Of a DNA stretch of 64,000 bases, positions 24,101 to 33,400 are shown piece after piece. Under the pieces are notes generated by a model. That model was not told where the DNA came from. It did not search any database and worked only from the letters and a program-made list of their open reading frames with translations. The DNA is from a virus. The position numbers and the translations under genes are program-made. Positions within the stretch are counted from its first letter, which is position 1. The number at the start of each line of letters is the position of its first letter. Location: IMG/VR virus record IMGVR_UViG_3300020179_000026, positions 1 to 64,000 of that record; one strand, given 5' to 3'.

Positions 24101-24797
24101 CATTAAATGTATTTTCGATTGTTAATTGAATATCGCTACCGGTCAGAGCAACAAACCCCAAAGAAGAGAATTGTTTTACCAATGTGTAAACATTGTTATT
24201 TTTTCTGTAAAATAAAGCTATACAATTATTAACATCATCAAAAATGTATTCAAATGCTTGATGATACAAACTGTTGTTGTCATAGATATCAGAAGTTGAA
24301 GAAAGAAGATAAACGCGATTGGTAAGAAAATTTACATTTAGATAATATTTTGAATTATAATAATCATGTGAGATACGACAAAGGTTATTTGGAATAAAAT
24401 CTATTTCAAAATAATTATCTGGATTTTTTTCTGATAAAAAATTATTGGTGGTTATATCCAAATAATTCGAAGACAACGATGGAACTATTTTCCAATATCT
24501 TTGTGCCGTATCTTTAATATTCAACAAACCATTACTAAGGGTAGTAACAAATCCATTTCCATTTTCAGTTGGATTCGTTAAAGAAAAAATCTTGGAAAAG
24601 TTTACAGATGATGTTAAAGCAAAACTTGAATAGTTGTTATTTTTTTGGTCAAGAGTTTTTACAAATAATTCGGGATATGAAAAATTTATGCAAGAATCAC
24701 TGAATATCTTCTGTTGTTTTGTCTGTAAATCATTGTCCTGAACATAGAAAACCTCCATGTTAGACCAGTTATTTTCGTCAAAAATCTTTACAGGCAT
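21168..24797 (-). CDS. Large fibre protein with propeller, lectin-like and Gly-Ser repeat tail
   Basis: A 1209-residue protein. ATG 24797 is chosen because a TAAATA box sits 5 bases before it; the frame also opens at TTG 24830 within the upstream gene. The middle has propeller-like strands (DVVQIESLDDYFVLDNTGEL, KKIGNAVYILDGND). A following segment looks like a jelly-roll lectin/laminin-G unit (QLKFGYHEFALSFDSVAGKC then VLFVNGQIVDSK). The C-terminus is about 16 copies of the pentapeptide SGSGG encoded by a 15-bp minisatellite, ending GGYSGGY. Probable role: surface recognition, with the flexible tail as a linker or tether. Partner unknown. Confidence 0.65.
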   Translation of the reverse strand: MPVKIFDENNWSNMEVFYVQDNDLQTKQQKIFSDSCINFSYPELFVKTLDQKNNNYSSFALTSSVNFSKIFSLTNPTENGNGFVTTLSNGLLNIKDTAQRYWKIVPSLSSNYLDITTNNFLSEKNPDNYFEIDFIPNNLCRISHDYYNSKYYLNVNFLTNRVYLLSSTSDIYDNNSLYHQAFEYIFDDVNNCIALFYRKNNNVYTLVKQFSSLGFVALTGSDIQLTIENTFNVLPIKFNLIDSLSSHWFSYKKEFDTNNLNVECTDSSVVKNQIVFHSEFNNISSEKVPYNFVTEKNNLTPKSENISLGENKDVRSYVSLNTGAPQEKGNLRFSQNYQSKINEYKFKPGKLTYFHTPLEMGEYNFININDSNLAECGAIYSNTPEFSDKIWKKNANYKDTSNFGNPRGEINGTWICSWLSGSSNPNTRPIWYDRYFIPNKTTRQMAFSANDVFAYESYYDCITNQVSVPTEIFDVKSQMTFEPYTLYAYYRIGKQDINEYILKNDSSILFNGIDQYIQTNGTILAAENGVYKFSGNEYAINETINSKSFDNRFTFFFTIGSKDFNQSFGHEIVGNYKNTGIGVYSDRAVTPFVRFIDGNILKIYNSEWTLLDTIQFNNSLLDVVQIESLDDYFVLDNTGELFQINSQNTILDSSQYNPLSAAISHHSDETSTYFLVSHAGDFVSYNRRTEQFGFNNLTRYYSTTPMVSAKSLKKIGNAVYILDGNDSEIREQVRIFYKSNGEIKEWNVSLNNIETRFYNSSGTITTFTIDNNLNFFIFDNNSTCYVHNSAGFVINTFRLPVSATNVIASDFSSTYIAGENISTVYAICSSTNSTGSVALIDTKTLVTNEDVIVLNYPVSACFNVPTTNSVYNHEVLNETYPENGISIRINLPNVYTSEASEELNLSFDATQLKFGYHEFALSFDSVAGKCVLFVNGQIVDSKTFSPGKYTLSQIFNEPFTYGSTQYFAGINLYDKLKIKNAFTIKNLDIRDVFFFTKPLDYYTIRFIQKYSKNIQPLLFNLPSESRNYADTIEKFFRQRIPYHKSPAIDITINNSKITNKDARAYIQKQLNTILLNNLPYMSELRNFIWKENMEKDISFNETDQSISTTETQSETSGNNTGASSGGSGGSGSGGSGSGGSGSGGSGSGGSGSGGSGSGGSGSGGSGSGGSGSGGSGSGGSGSGGSGSGGSGSGGSGSGGSGSGGYSGGY
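21191..21423 (-). repeat. 15-bp minisatellite encoding (SGSGG)n
   Basis: About 16 tandem copies of a 15-base unit (on +: ctgatccacttccac with variants). Variants at two positions recur in a 45-base higher-order pattern (ccgatccg, ctgatccg, ctgatcca) over units 4-15. That pattern points to duplication of three-unit blocks. Copy-number change keeps the reading frame. Confidence 0.9.
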
Positions 24798-24802
24798 AAA
24801 AA

Positions 24803-24808
24803 TATTTA
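24803..24808 (-). promoter_or_regulatory. Late-promoter box, 5 nt before ATG 24797
   Basis: TTAATAAATATTTTTATG on the minus strand, inside the end of the upstream gene. Confidence 0.6.
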
Positions 24809-25693
24809 TTAATATATTGGGGCAACACAACTAATTGGAATCAAATATGTTGGATTGAATACATTAACACCTATCAACAATTCATTGTTTACAATCGTTA
24901 GAAGTGCACAATATGCACTCAAAGGAGGTATAACCGGATAAATTGGTTCTGATGTAATTGCTGGAAGAATCGTTATTACAAATTCAAGAGGAGGAAGTTC
25001 CGGTCTTACTACCAAAGGTGCTGTAAAAAGATAATCGCCCGTACCTAAAACACCATAATGAATGTCTAATAGATTGGATCCTTGTAGAGTCAGCAAGTAA
25101 TTTCTTGCATCATCCAGCAATTGATAATTTAATATTTTATAATCTAAAATAGGATTAATTATGCTTGGTTGGGTGCAACTTAATTGCACAACAAAAACAT
25201 CCACATAAAAATTTTCTCGATAACAGCTAATACTCGCTGTATACGAATCTAAGAAATTTTTTGTTGTTTCATAAACACCAGAAACTGTTGTTAGTGTAGT
25301 GATGTTTGGATTGACCAAATTAACATTTGTTTGAACAAAATTATTATTCAGATTTGCTGAAATTTTTTGAATTTTGTAAAGAGTTTGTTTAACTCCAGAC
25401 AAAGAAAAAGTTATGATAACAGGCGCTGTGAACAAAAATTCATTTTGCTTATATTGATGAATAACTATATTTTCAGAAGCTGAAAAATTAGACGTATACG
25501 TATAAGCAGATAGAGGAAGGGCGGAAAGAGGTGGGTATGCACTTAGGGATGAAAAGGTGCCTGAACAAAGTGTGTCGGTATATGTGAAATCATAACCAAA
25601 AATAGGATCTTTATACACATATCCGTCAATTGTTCCATAGCTGATAAAATTTTCGTCAGCACTGAGATAAATTATGGCCGTATTGTATCTCAT
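24809..25693 (-). CDS. Hypothetical 294-aa fibre-operon protein
   Basis: A 294-residue, almost wholly beta-strand protein rich in Ser, Thr, Tyr, Leu and Ile with few charges. Two segments are alike: LFTAPVIITFSL and LFTAPLVVRPEL, which suggests an internal duplication. Its C-terminal region (PPLSAYCALLTIVNNELLIGVN) closely resembles the C-terminus of the upstream protein (VPLSSFCALVEIVDNSIPLYSIN). The two adjacent genes therefore share a terminal domain, possibly an assembly or attachment module. The start codon follows the upstream stop by 1 base. No named family. Confidence 0.6.
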   Translation of the reverse strand: MRYNTAIIYLSADENFISYGTIDGYVYKDPIFGYDFTYTDTLCSGTFSSLSAYPPLSALPLSAYTYTSNFSASENIVIHQYKQNEFLFTAPVIITFSLSGVKQTLYKIQKISANLNNNFVQTNVNLVNPNITTLTTVSGVYETTKNFLDSYTASISCYRENFYVDVFVVQLSCTQPSIINPILDYKILNYQLLDDARNYLLTLQGSNLLDIHYGVLGTGDYLFTAPLVVRPELPPLEFVITILPAITSEPIYPVIPPLSAYCALLTIVNNELLIGVNVFNPTYLIPISCVAPIY

Positions 25694-25694
25694 A

Positions 25695-27641
25695 TTATGG
25701 TATTCCTGTTAAACAAATCATAGGGCTGAGAATATCAAAGCCGTTAATTGAATAAAGCGGTATGCTGTTATCTACAATTTCAACTAAAGCACAAAATGAA
25801 CTTAAAGGAACGATTGGAGGTTTTGGACACTGTATGGTCAATACATATCCACTTAAATCTATCTTCTTAATGTATGAAACTGGTAACTCAGTTAACAAGG
25901 CAATTGCACAAGGTGGTATGACTGGTGCGGGAATATATGCAGGATCACAAGTTAAATTAAAAATGCTTATTCCATTTGTAGAACGGGCTGCTAAAATATT
26001 CCCCTTTACATCTATATTGCTTCCCAAATAAACATTAGGAGTAAGGGATATAGGTGGATATGTTTTGGTTAATAACAGAGATTCATTTGGAACAGAATAT
26101 TCATAAACATCAATTAGCCCTGCATTTGAATTTAATGAAACTGTGTTTCCGGGGCGAGAAATTGCCAGTGTGTTATTTTTAATAACCATTCCTGTTCCAA
26201 ATCGGGCATCTGAATTTTGTCCTGTGGATAATTGAACTGAGTACGACCAAACATTTGTAGATGAATTTTTAGTGAAAACAAATACAGATCCATCCGATGT
26301 GTTTAAACATGTTTTTAATGGAGAACTTATTGCTGCAAAATAATCACCTACAGCTATCGCATAACCAAATTGCTCGGAGGCATTTGAAATGCCTGACAGA
26401 TAAAAAACGCTAGTATAATTGGTGAAATTTGTACTTTCAAAAATTTGAGCAGACCCGTCTATATAAGAAATTATTCCTTTATTATTTTTAAATTTTATAT
26501 TTGTGGGTATGGAAGATAATCCTGTCAATCTATTTTCATAATTCCAATCATAATTGGTTCTTTTGTAAATTTCTACTGATGACAATGTGGAAAGGTATAA
26601 ATAATCATTATCAATACACCCACGCATTCCAAACCCTGAAACATTATTGGAATAAACTGTATATTCCTTAATGACATTTCTTCCTAAATTTCTGTATATA
26701 TCAATAGAATTGTTTACGGTATTTCTTACAAGAAGATTATTATTTGAATTATCCAAAAAATTTTCCACGGCGGAAAGATCATAAACTATAGTTTTTCTAA
26801 GATCGTAAGGGGAATTTAAAGATGTCGTTAAAATATAATTTGAAAAAGATTTATTACCGGCAACTTCCGAAAATATATTATTGGAACCTATAAAAAGCTT
26901 GGTGGTTTGACCCACGCTAAAAACATTAGTTCGTATAAATTGTAAACAAGTTCCTAAATTATTGTCTAAAATACTATCAACAACTTTGTTTTCAAAACCG
27001 TAACAATTAAATTCTTTGAGTTTAAAAACAGTTGTACTATCATTTGAAACAAAATTACATACAATTCGATAAGCCGTATTTTTTCTTTTATCTAAATATG
27101 TTTCAGTTAGTGTAACAAAATTGTCTGGGGTAACCATTTTTTGAACTTTTACCCGGCGTCCATGATCCGTTAAAACAACCCGTATGGTTTGAAAAATAGC
27201 GTTATTTTCTAAAGTGTATCCTTGACCCAAGATGATGTTGGATACTGATGAAAGATTTTCAGTAAAAGTTAAAAGAGGGTAATTGTCAGCTTCTGGTCCA
27301 CGAATGGCAATTGTATTTGGGTTATTTTTATAGTCTCCGTCTGCCTTTCCATTTTCTTTTTTTGAAAAATTTCCGGTTATGTCGAGTCCAATTCCCACAT
27401 AAGCACCCTTTAATCCCTCATAATTGGTTTGGGAAAATAGAGATGCCCCTGTGTAAGGTGAATACCCTAAAGATCCGCTTGGTCCTCCTTCATAAGGAGA
27501 AATTAACGAATCCTCATAAAACGCTATACAAATTCCGCCCGAACAGGAAGACACCGGATTAAAAACAGAAAAAGTCAATGAAGCCGCTATATCATGGCGA
27601 CTATCAAATGGTGTTTCGTTGTATATCCTGTTGAATTGCAT
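25695..27641 (-). CDS. Lectin-like + FG-GAP-type propeller adhesion protein
   Basis: A 648-residue protein. The N-terminal 200 residues have a concanavalin/L-type lectin-like pattern: ICIAFYEDS, GLKGAYVGIGLDITGNF, then later strands with IAIRG. The second half contains FG-GAP-like blades: FGYAIAVGDYFAAISSP, GSVFVFTKNSSTNVW, FGTGMVIKNNTLAISRPG, GLIDVYEY, as in integrin-alpha-type propellers. The C-terminus carries the domain shared with the next gene. A receptor- or glycan-binding role fits the domains, but the ligand is unknown. A TAAATA box is 6 bases before the ATG. Confidence 0.65.
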   Translation of the reverse strand: MQFNRIYNETPFDSRHDIAASLTFSVFNPVSSCSGGICIAFYEDSLISPYEGGPSGSLGYSPYTGASLFSQTNYEGLKGAYVGIGLDITGNFSKKENGKADGDYKNNPNTIAIRGPEADNYPLLTFTENLSSVSNIILGQGYTLENNAIFQTIRVVLTDHGRRVKVQKMVTPDNFVTLTETYLDKRKNTAYRIVCNFVSNDSTTVFKLKEFNCYGFENKVVDSILDNNLGTCLQFIRTNVFSVGQTTKLFIGSNNIFSEVAGNKSFSNYILTTSLNSPYDLRKTIVYDLSAVENFLDNSNNNLLVRNTVNNSIDIYRNLGRNVIKEYTVYSNNVSGFGMRGCIDNDYLYLSTLSSVEIYKRTNYDWNYENRLTGLSSIPTNIKFKNNKGIISYIDGSAQIFESTNFTNYTSVFYLSGISNASEQFGYAIAVGDYFAAISSPLKTCLNTSDGSVFVFTKNSSTNVWSYSVQLSTGQNSDARFGTGMVIKNNTLAISRPGNTVSLNSNAGLIDVYEYSVPNESLLLTKTYPPISLTPNVYLGSNIDVKGNILAARSTNGISIFNLTCDPAYIPAPVIPPCAIALLTELPVSYIKKIDLSGYVLTIQCPKPPIVPLSSFCALVEIVDNSIPLYSINGFDILSPMICLTGIP

Positions 27642-27647
27642 ATAAAT

Positions 27648-27653
27648 TATTTA
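27648..27653 (-). promoter_or_regulatory. Late-promoter box, 6 nt before ATG 27641
   Basis: ATTAAATAATTTATATG on the minus strand. Confidence 0.55.
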
Positions 27654-27670
27654 ATTGTAAATTTTTTTTG

Positions 27671-30460
27671 TCATCTTGGATCTATGTAAATAACATGTTG
27701 TCCACTGGCCACATATGTTATTGAAAATTTATTTGGACCATCTTGCGCTGTTACTGAATCATTAATTGTTGTAAAATAATGTTCATTTGACCCAGAAAAA
27801 TTATACACCAACGTTCCATAAACATCTCTTAAGTTAAGATTTGTATTTCCCGCAGACACTGTAAAAACATTTGCAACTGTAGAATCACAAACAATAAATG
27901 AAGAAACTGTACTGCTTATTGTCAACGGCAAGGACGAAACATAATAGAAATTATAATAATTTTGTGAAGATGCTGAAAAAACCAAACTGTTAAATTGATT
28001 TTGATTTGCTACGGGCGACGAATAGAAAGATATAGCCCGAACTGTCTGATTTTTTATAATATCATTATAATTTTTATCATAAATAAATCCGCAAGGTTTT
28101 AATATTAAAAATTGGTCTAAATTTAGTCTGTTGAATGATTTTTTGAATTTGTAATTTTGTAGCAAAGGTACTCCGTTATTGTTATAACTTTTTACTAGAA
28201 CACCCAGTGTTTGTGCTTCATTATGAAAATTTAGAATACTTCTATCATTATAAGAGGAGTTATAATTTTCGGAACTTAAATTGACCACAATCGAACTTAA
28301 AGTTTGAATGGTTTCTGTCTTTGGAAAGAACTCTTCAAACTCCAAATTCTGTATGTCTGCAACTAAAATTTTAGGATAAACTATTTTTTCACTTTTGGCG
28401 GAATTGATTTCAAACAAAGTTAAAAAACTTAAAATTATTTTTTTGTATTCGTCGTCATACCAAAAATTAGAATAATTTTCTATGGAAGAATTTTTTGTGA
28501 ATTTTTCATAGTATGTATTTTTAGTATAATTTTTTTCAAACAAATTAGTTTCGAAATCAAAATTAATTTTGTCTAGAACAACGTAATTAGGAGTTTCCAA
28601 AATTACAGTGTTAAAGATCAGATCAAAATCTACCAGAGAATTTTGAAGTTCAGTTCTTACATTTACAGGATATTTTATAAAAATTCCACTTAATGCAGCA
28701 CTCAAAGGCAAAACGCTGCTGTCATCATACAAACGAATAAACGCCTGACCTAATTGTATATTTTGCTTTTCGTAAAGAGAAGAAAGTGGTGTTGAGCGAA
28801 TAGAAAATAAATCTGTAGATGACGGATAATGTAAAGAAGTAGAAATTGCAGAATAACTGTTTGTTAATGAATTTTTAAACAATCCATAATGATTTCCAAA
28901 AATATCTGTTTTATATTTTGTTAATATACCTTTATTATACAAAAGATATTTTTTACGTTTGTCCAAAGGATAAAAATCGTCTCCGCTAAAATCAAAAACG
29001 TCTTTATTTCTCCAGATTATGCGGTCGTCCCAAAAATCTTCATAATCTGATATTCTGGAAATACCATCATCTCCATCTTCATAAATTTCACTTTTTCCGG
29101 TGTAAGGATAAAATTTGTGAATTTTAGGGTTAGAATATATTTTACCAAAAGCATAATCATTTGACCAATCAAAACGGTTCCATTGAAGATCCGTTTGGTA
29201 ATTTATTCCACTAAGAGATTGATCATACAAAGATAATCCAGAAGCATTAGAACCAACTTCAGGATCGGGTATAACAATAATTTCACCCGAAGATAATTCT
29301 CTTGAAAATGAATATTCTTTCTTATATGTATTCCAAAACAAAATACCTAAATTATCTTTAGTAAAGAAATTACCCAAATATTTTTCATTTTGGGCCCGCA
29401 CTATTTCTGGAACATGTGCTACTGTAGGAAATCTTCTGTTTAAAATGTTTTGATACGGGAATTCTGGAGTCATAACATAACCGCTAAGCGGACTAGTAAA
29501 TTTCTGTCCTGTCAAAGCAAATAACTTATTTCCTAAATTTTTCTGATATAATTTTTTATAGTTAAAAACATTTGTATTTGTTGCAGTTGCATTGTTATTA
29601 TAATTTTGAAAATCTTTTCTATCTAAATATACATAATTTTTTGTTGAAAGTGGAAAGTTTATAGAGAAATTTTTTAAACCTAACTCCTGCAAAAAGAATG
29701 GATACGATTTAATAGCGTTTATGATTGCTTGATCCAAATCAAATATAGGTGTATTGTCTACCTTGGTTGAGTCTAAACCAAAAAATTGTATTCTTTTAGA
29801 GTCTTGTACACCATAGATTTTATAGTCGGATCCAGGTTGGATGTCATAATAATACTGCTGATTATCATAAGCATCATTGACTTGAATATGAATGTCTGAT
29901 AAAACAGATGAAAGAGGTGGTAAATTTACCCCCAAAGATTCGAATTCATTGGTTTGAAGAATAGAAACAATTTCTTTTTTAATAATTGTCTCGATCCCAA
30001 AATCACTTCCCTTTAAATTAGATCGAATAACCCCTGATGTTAATGTATCACGATTTTGTGCATAATATTGGCAAATCCTTTTTATCTTTTTAGTAAAAAA
30101 TGGAATGGCAACATCCAATGATTGATTGTCATTGAAATTAAGATTTTCCAAAAATCTTTGCTCATCAGCAGAAGAATATTTTAAACTTATTTCTTTTAGC
30201 AAATTTATATATTGAAGTCGAACATATGCATTTTTTTCAGATTTCTCTATGTTTTTATAATCAAACCAATCACTTAAATATTTGTTGTAGCTGGATATGT
30301 AAACAGAGGTGTCTGTGCTGGATATATTTAAATTTTTAAGCCATTCTATAAGTGAATAAGAAGAATTAAAATCTTCCGGAACTTTCGTATTATTCAGATT
30401 TAGAACTGAATTATTTGGAATATAATTTTTTAAATTTGAAGATGTAAAATGACTTGCCAT
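27671..30460 (-). CDS. Large baseplate/fibre structural protein, 929 aa
   Basis: ATG 30460 is preferred; the frame also opens at GTG 30478 inside the upstream gene. The first 200 residues are helical (SLIEWLKNLNISSTDTSVYI; SLDVAIPFFTKKIKRICQYY). The remainder is mixed, Asn/Tyr/Phe-rich, with a strand-rich C-terminus (YVSSLPLTISSTVSSFIVCD). Position directly after gp25, gp6 and the PKD/cupredoxin protein, and its size near T4 gp7 (1032), suggest a baseplate wedge or arm component. I cannot show homology. No catalytic motif seen. Confidence 0.5.
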   Translation of the reverse strand: MASHFTSSNLKNYIPNNSVLNLNNTKVPEDFNSSYSLIEWLKNLNISSTDTSVYISSYNKYLSDWFDYKNIEKSEKNAYVRLQYINLLKEISLKYSSADEQRFLENLNFNDNQSLDVAIPFFTKKIKRICQYYAQNRDTLTSGVIRSNLKGSDFGIETIIKKEIVSILQTNEFESLGVNLPPLSSVLSDIHIQVNDAYDNQQYYYDIQPGSDYKIYGVQDSKRIQFFGLDSTKVDNTPIFDLDQAIINAIKSYPFFLQELGLKNFSINFPLSTKNYVYLDRKDFQNYNNNATATNTNVFNYKKLYQKNLGNKLFALTGQKFTSPLSGYVMTPEFPYQNILNRRFPTVAHVPEIVRAQNEKYLGNFFTKDNLGILFWNTYKKEYSFSRELSSGEIIVIPDPEVGSNASGLSLYDQSLSGINYQTDLQWNRFDWSNDYAFGKIYSNPKIHKFYPYTGKSEIYEDGDDGISRISDYEDFWDDRIIWRNKDVFDFSGDDFYPLDKRKKYLLYNKGILTKYKTDIFGNHYGLFKNSLTNSYSAISTSLHYPSSTDLFSIRSTPLSSLYEKQNIQLGQAFIRLYDDSSVLPLSAALSGIFIKYPVNVRTELQNSLVDFDLIFNTVILETPNYVVLDKINFDFETNLFEKNYTKNTYYEKFTKNSSIENYSNFWYDDEYKKIILSFLTLFEINSAKSEKIVYPKILVADIQNLEFEEFFPKTETIQTLSSIVVNLSSENYNSSYNDRSILNFHNEAQTLGVLVKSYNNNGVPLLQNYKFKKSFNRLNLDQFLILKPCGFIYDKNYNDIIKNQTVRAISFYSSPVANQNQFNSLVFSASSQNYYNFYYVSSLPLTISSTVSSFIVCDSTVANVFTVSAGNTNLNLRDVYGTLVYNFSGSNEHYFTTINDSVTAQDGPNKFSITYVASGQHVIYIDPR

Positions 30461-30464
30461 AAAA

Positions 30465-33400
30465 TTAGTTATCTGCACTCAACAGTCCTAGTCCGACGGA
30501 AAGTTGATAATTTATCATGCTATCCACTATATTGTTTGTATTAAACCAATCAGAATAAGCACTATTTGTCTGATTTATTGTTGTTTTTGAATCAGTCCAA
30601 TCGATAAGATTGTTGTAAAATAGATTGTTCGCTCCTCCATTATATGCATAAATATCATAATACCGGGATACTTCAGTACCAGTTATTCCGTCTCCGACTA
30701 CCAACGGCCAACCCCAAGTTACATTCACATCACTTAAATGCACAACTTGTGTGGAACCTGACAAAAACGAATTTGTCAAAACACCATAATTAGTAAGAAT
30801 TCCCTCTGAATACACCTCCCCAAATCTTTCATATAGAACAATCTTACCTGAAGTAGGAACTGTGGATGTGAACCAACTTAATTTTGCCCCAAGATTTTTT
30901 CCGTAATTAGAATTTGATATAGTTTGTTTCTTGTCATAATTAGATGAAAATTGATTTGGTGATCCTCTAAAATATGAAAGTTTTGTGGAAAACAAATTAA
31001 TTAATCTTTGCATATCAGGAGGAAAGGGATAATTATAATTTTGTAAATCCACACCAATCGTGGATTCCATGCTTTGAAGTGCTGATAACTCGTCTGCATC
31101 CAAATCTGAATTATTAAGAACGAAATTAGTTATTTTTTCATATATTCTTTTGCCCAATGAATTTACTTGGCTTTTTTTGTTTCCTACAATAGGACCTAAA
31201 AATTGATCAAAAAGAACATTTTTATTCAATAAAGATTCTTGCAGAATATAAGATTTAATATTTTCAATTGGATTAAAATTTTCATTTATTTTTGAAATTC
31301 CATATGCCCCACTGACCGGATATATACTGAATGTGTTGCTTTGGCCTGTGATGGTTCTGGTTCTTGTGTTATAATAATATTTGTTGATCCAACGCATTCC
31401 TGTCCAATCCCCATATGCCCTAAGATTGCAAGGATTCACATCATCGGTGTTTATGCGATTTACATCCACCGTATTTAAAACGGTAAATTGATTCAAAGGA
31501 TACAAATATATTTTCTTGTCAAAATTGTGAACCAACCAAAGAATATTTTCCGTATCACACGCTAAACTTTCAATACTTTGATATTCAGTTGTAAGATTGG
31601 TTCCGCTTCCTACTGAAAATGTAGTAACATCTGTTCCAGTTTTAACTCGAAAAATATCCTGTTTGTTGAATAATCCATACACATATTGGTCTTTATCAAC
31701 TGCTAATGGACCCAATCCACTGTATCCACTCAACGGATAATTCGAATCCAACACACCTGTATTTGACGCATATTTGTAAAGAAAATCATTACGATTTGTG
31801 ATGCTGGAGTTGTTGTTCAAATAAGTCATTACTGTCATGTAAAGATTATTATCACGGTCTATTAACAATTGTTGAGGACTGAACAAAGTTGGAAATTCTT
31901 TCGCTGCCAAAAAATTACCGTTTGTATCAAATTTTATCAGATAACCTTTTAGGGGATTTGAATATGTTACCCAAATATTGCTGTCCAAGTCAGTTTCAAT
32001 ACAGGTGGGTAAAATTGTGCTTTCATTTGTATACAAACCACTCAATGCTGGTGTGGAATATTCCAAGAAAATTTCTATTGGAACACCCAGATACGATTCG
32101 ATAGGACCGGCACTAAAGCTATTAAGAATTGAAAAATTAACATTTGGGTATCGGGGATATGCTTCCGCATCAACATATCCAGTATCTCTTTGAATTCTTA
32201 TGCAGGAACCAGACGTGTATAAAGTTATCCATGCATTTGCTTGACCATCCAGAGCAATCGATGATGGAGTTGCTCCTGAAACTGCACCCTGATAATTGTA
32301 ATAAACAACATTACCTGCCGCATCAATTCTCGGAGCATTTGAAAGATCTATATCAAATATAACCTCTCCATTTTCTTTTAACTTCAATATTCTATCCCGG
32401 TCTGAGTCTGCAAACCAAACTGCGTCATCTTCAGAAGGACTTACGGCTATGGCAAACGGATTTTTAAGAACGCCTGCAAAAACCGTGGGAGATGTGCTGT
32501 TTGCAGTAAGCTGAAGTGCTAATGTGTCTCCACATGCGTCATAATTTCTGAATTTGTTGTACCGATATATGTTAGATGCAATTGCCTGATTGGATGTTAT
32601 CGACACTGAGTATGAATCTAATCCTTGGCCGACCCAAGAATAAGGAGAATCTTTTTCAAAAAACGCAGGATCTGTAACCGTAACTGAAGCAGTCAATGCA
32701 ACATTTTCTAATGCATAAGGACTATTAAAATATCCTGCGTAGAATCCACCGGTTCTTGTAATATTTTTAACATTATTATTCTTGTAAAATTCAATTCCAT
32801 CTATGACTTTTTGTGAGCAAACCGAAATCAGATTGCAGGTAAGATCAAAATCTTGTGTCGTACAGCTTCCAGTTATATTTAAAACTCCTTGCATTGTATT
32901 ATGAAATTGGCAAGCATAATACAGTGTAGACGGTGCATCACATGGCACATTGAAAATAATTTGTCCGGTTGATCCACCATTATTAGTAACACCAGAATTA
33001 TATTGATTTCCGGTTCCTGTAGAAGCTATTGTTTTAATCCAAAATGGATGTCCTGATGCATTAATATTAAAAATATATGTAGCTCCCCTTTGTAAGTTTA
33101 AAGATGGATTTGAAATACCATTAACCAAGTATGAACCGGTTTCAGCATGGGTAACATAAAATATAGTAGAAGCGGATGTTTGGCCCCCGGCTTTGTTGAA
33201 AGTTAAAAGAGGATAATACTTTGTGCTGTAATTTTGTGTGTCCTTTAATTTTATCAAAAACGAAACTGGGTAATTTTGCCATTTGATCTTGTTAATATAA
33301 AATGTTTCGTCCGGATACCCTTCACCATCAATTCCATTTGAAGTTATGGATAATACTTCGGCTGGATTGTATCTGTTTTTTACCGGTGTTACAACCGATG

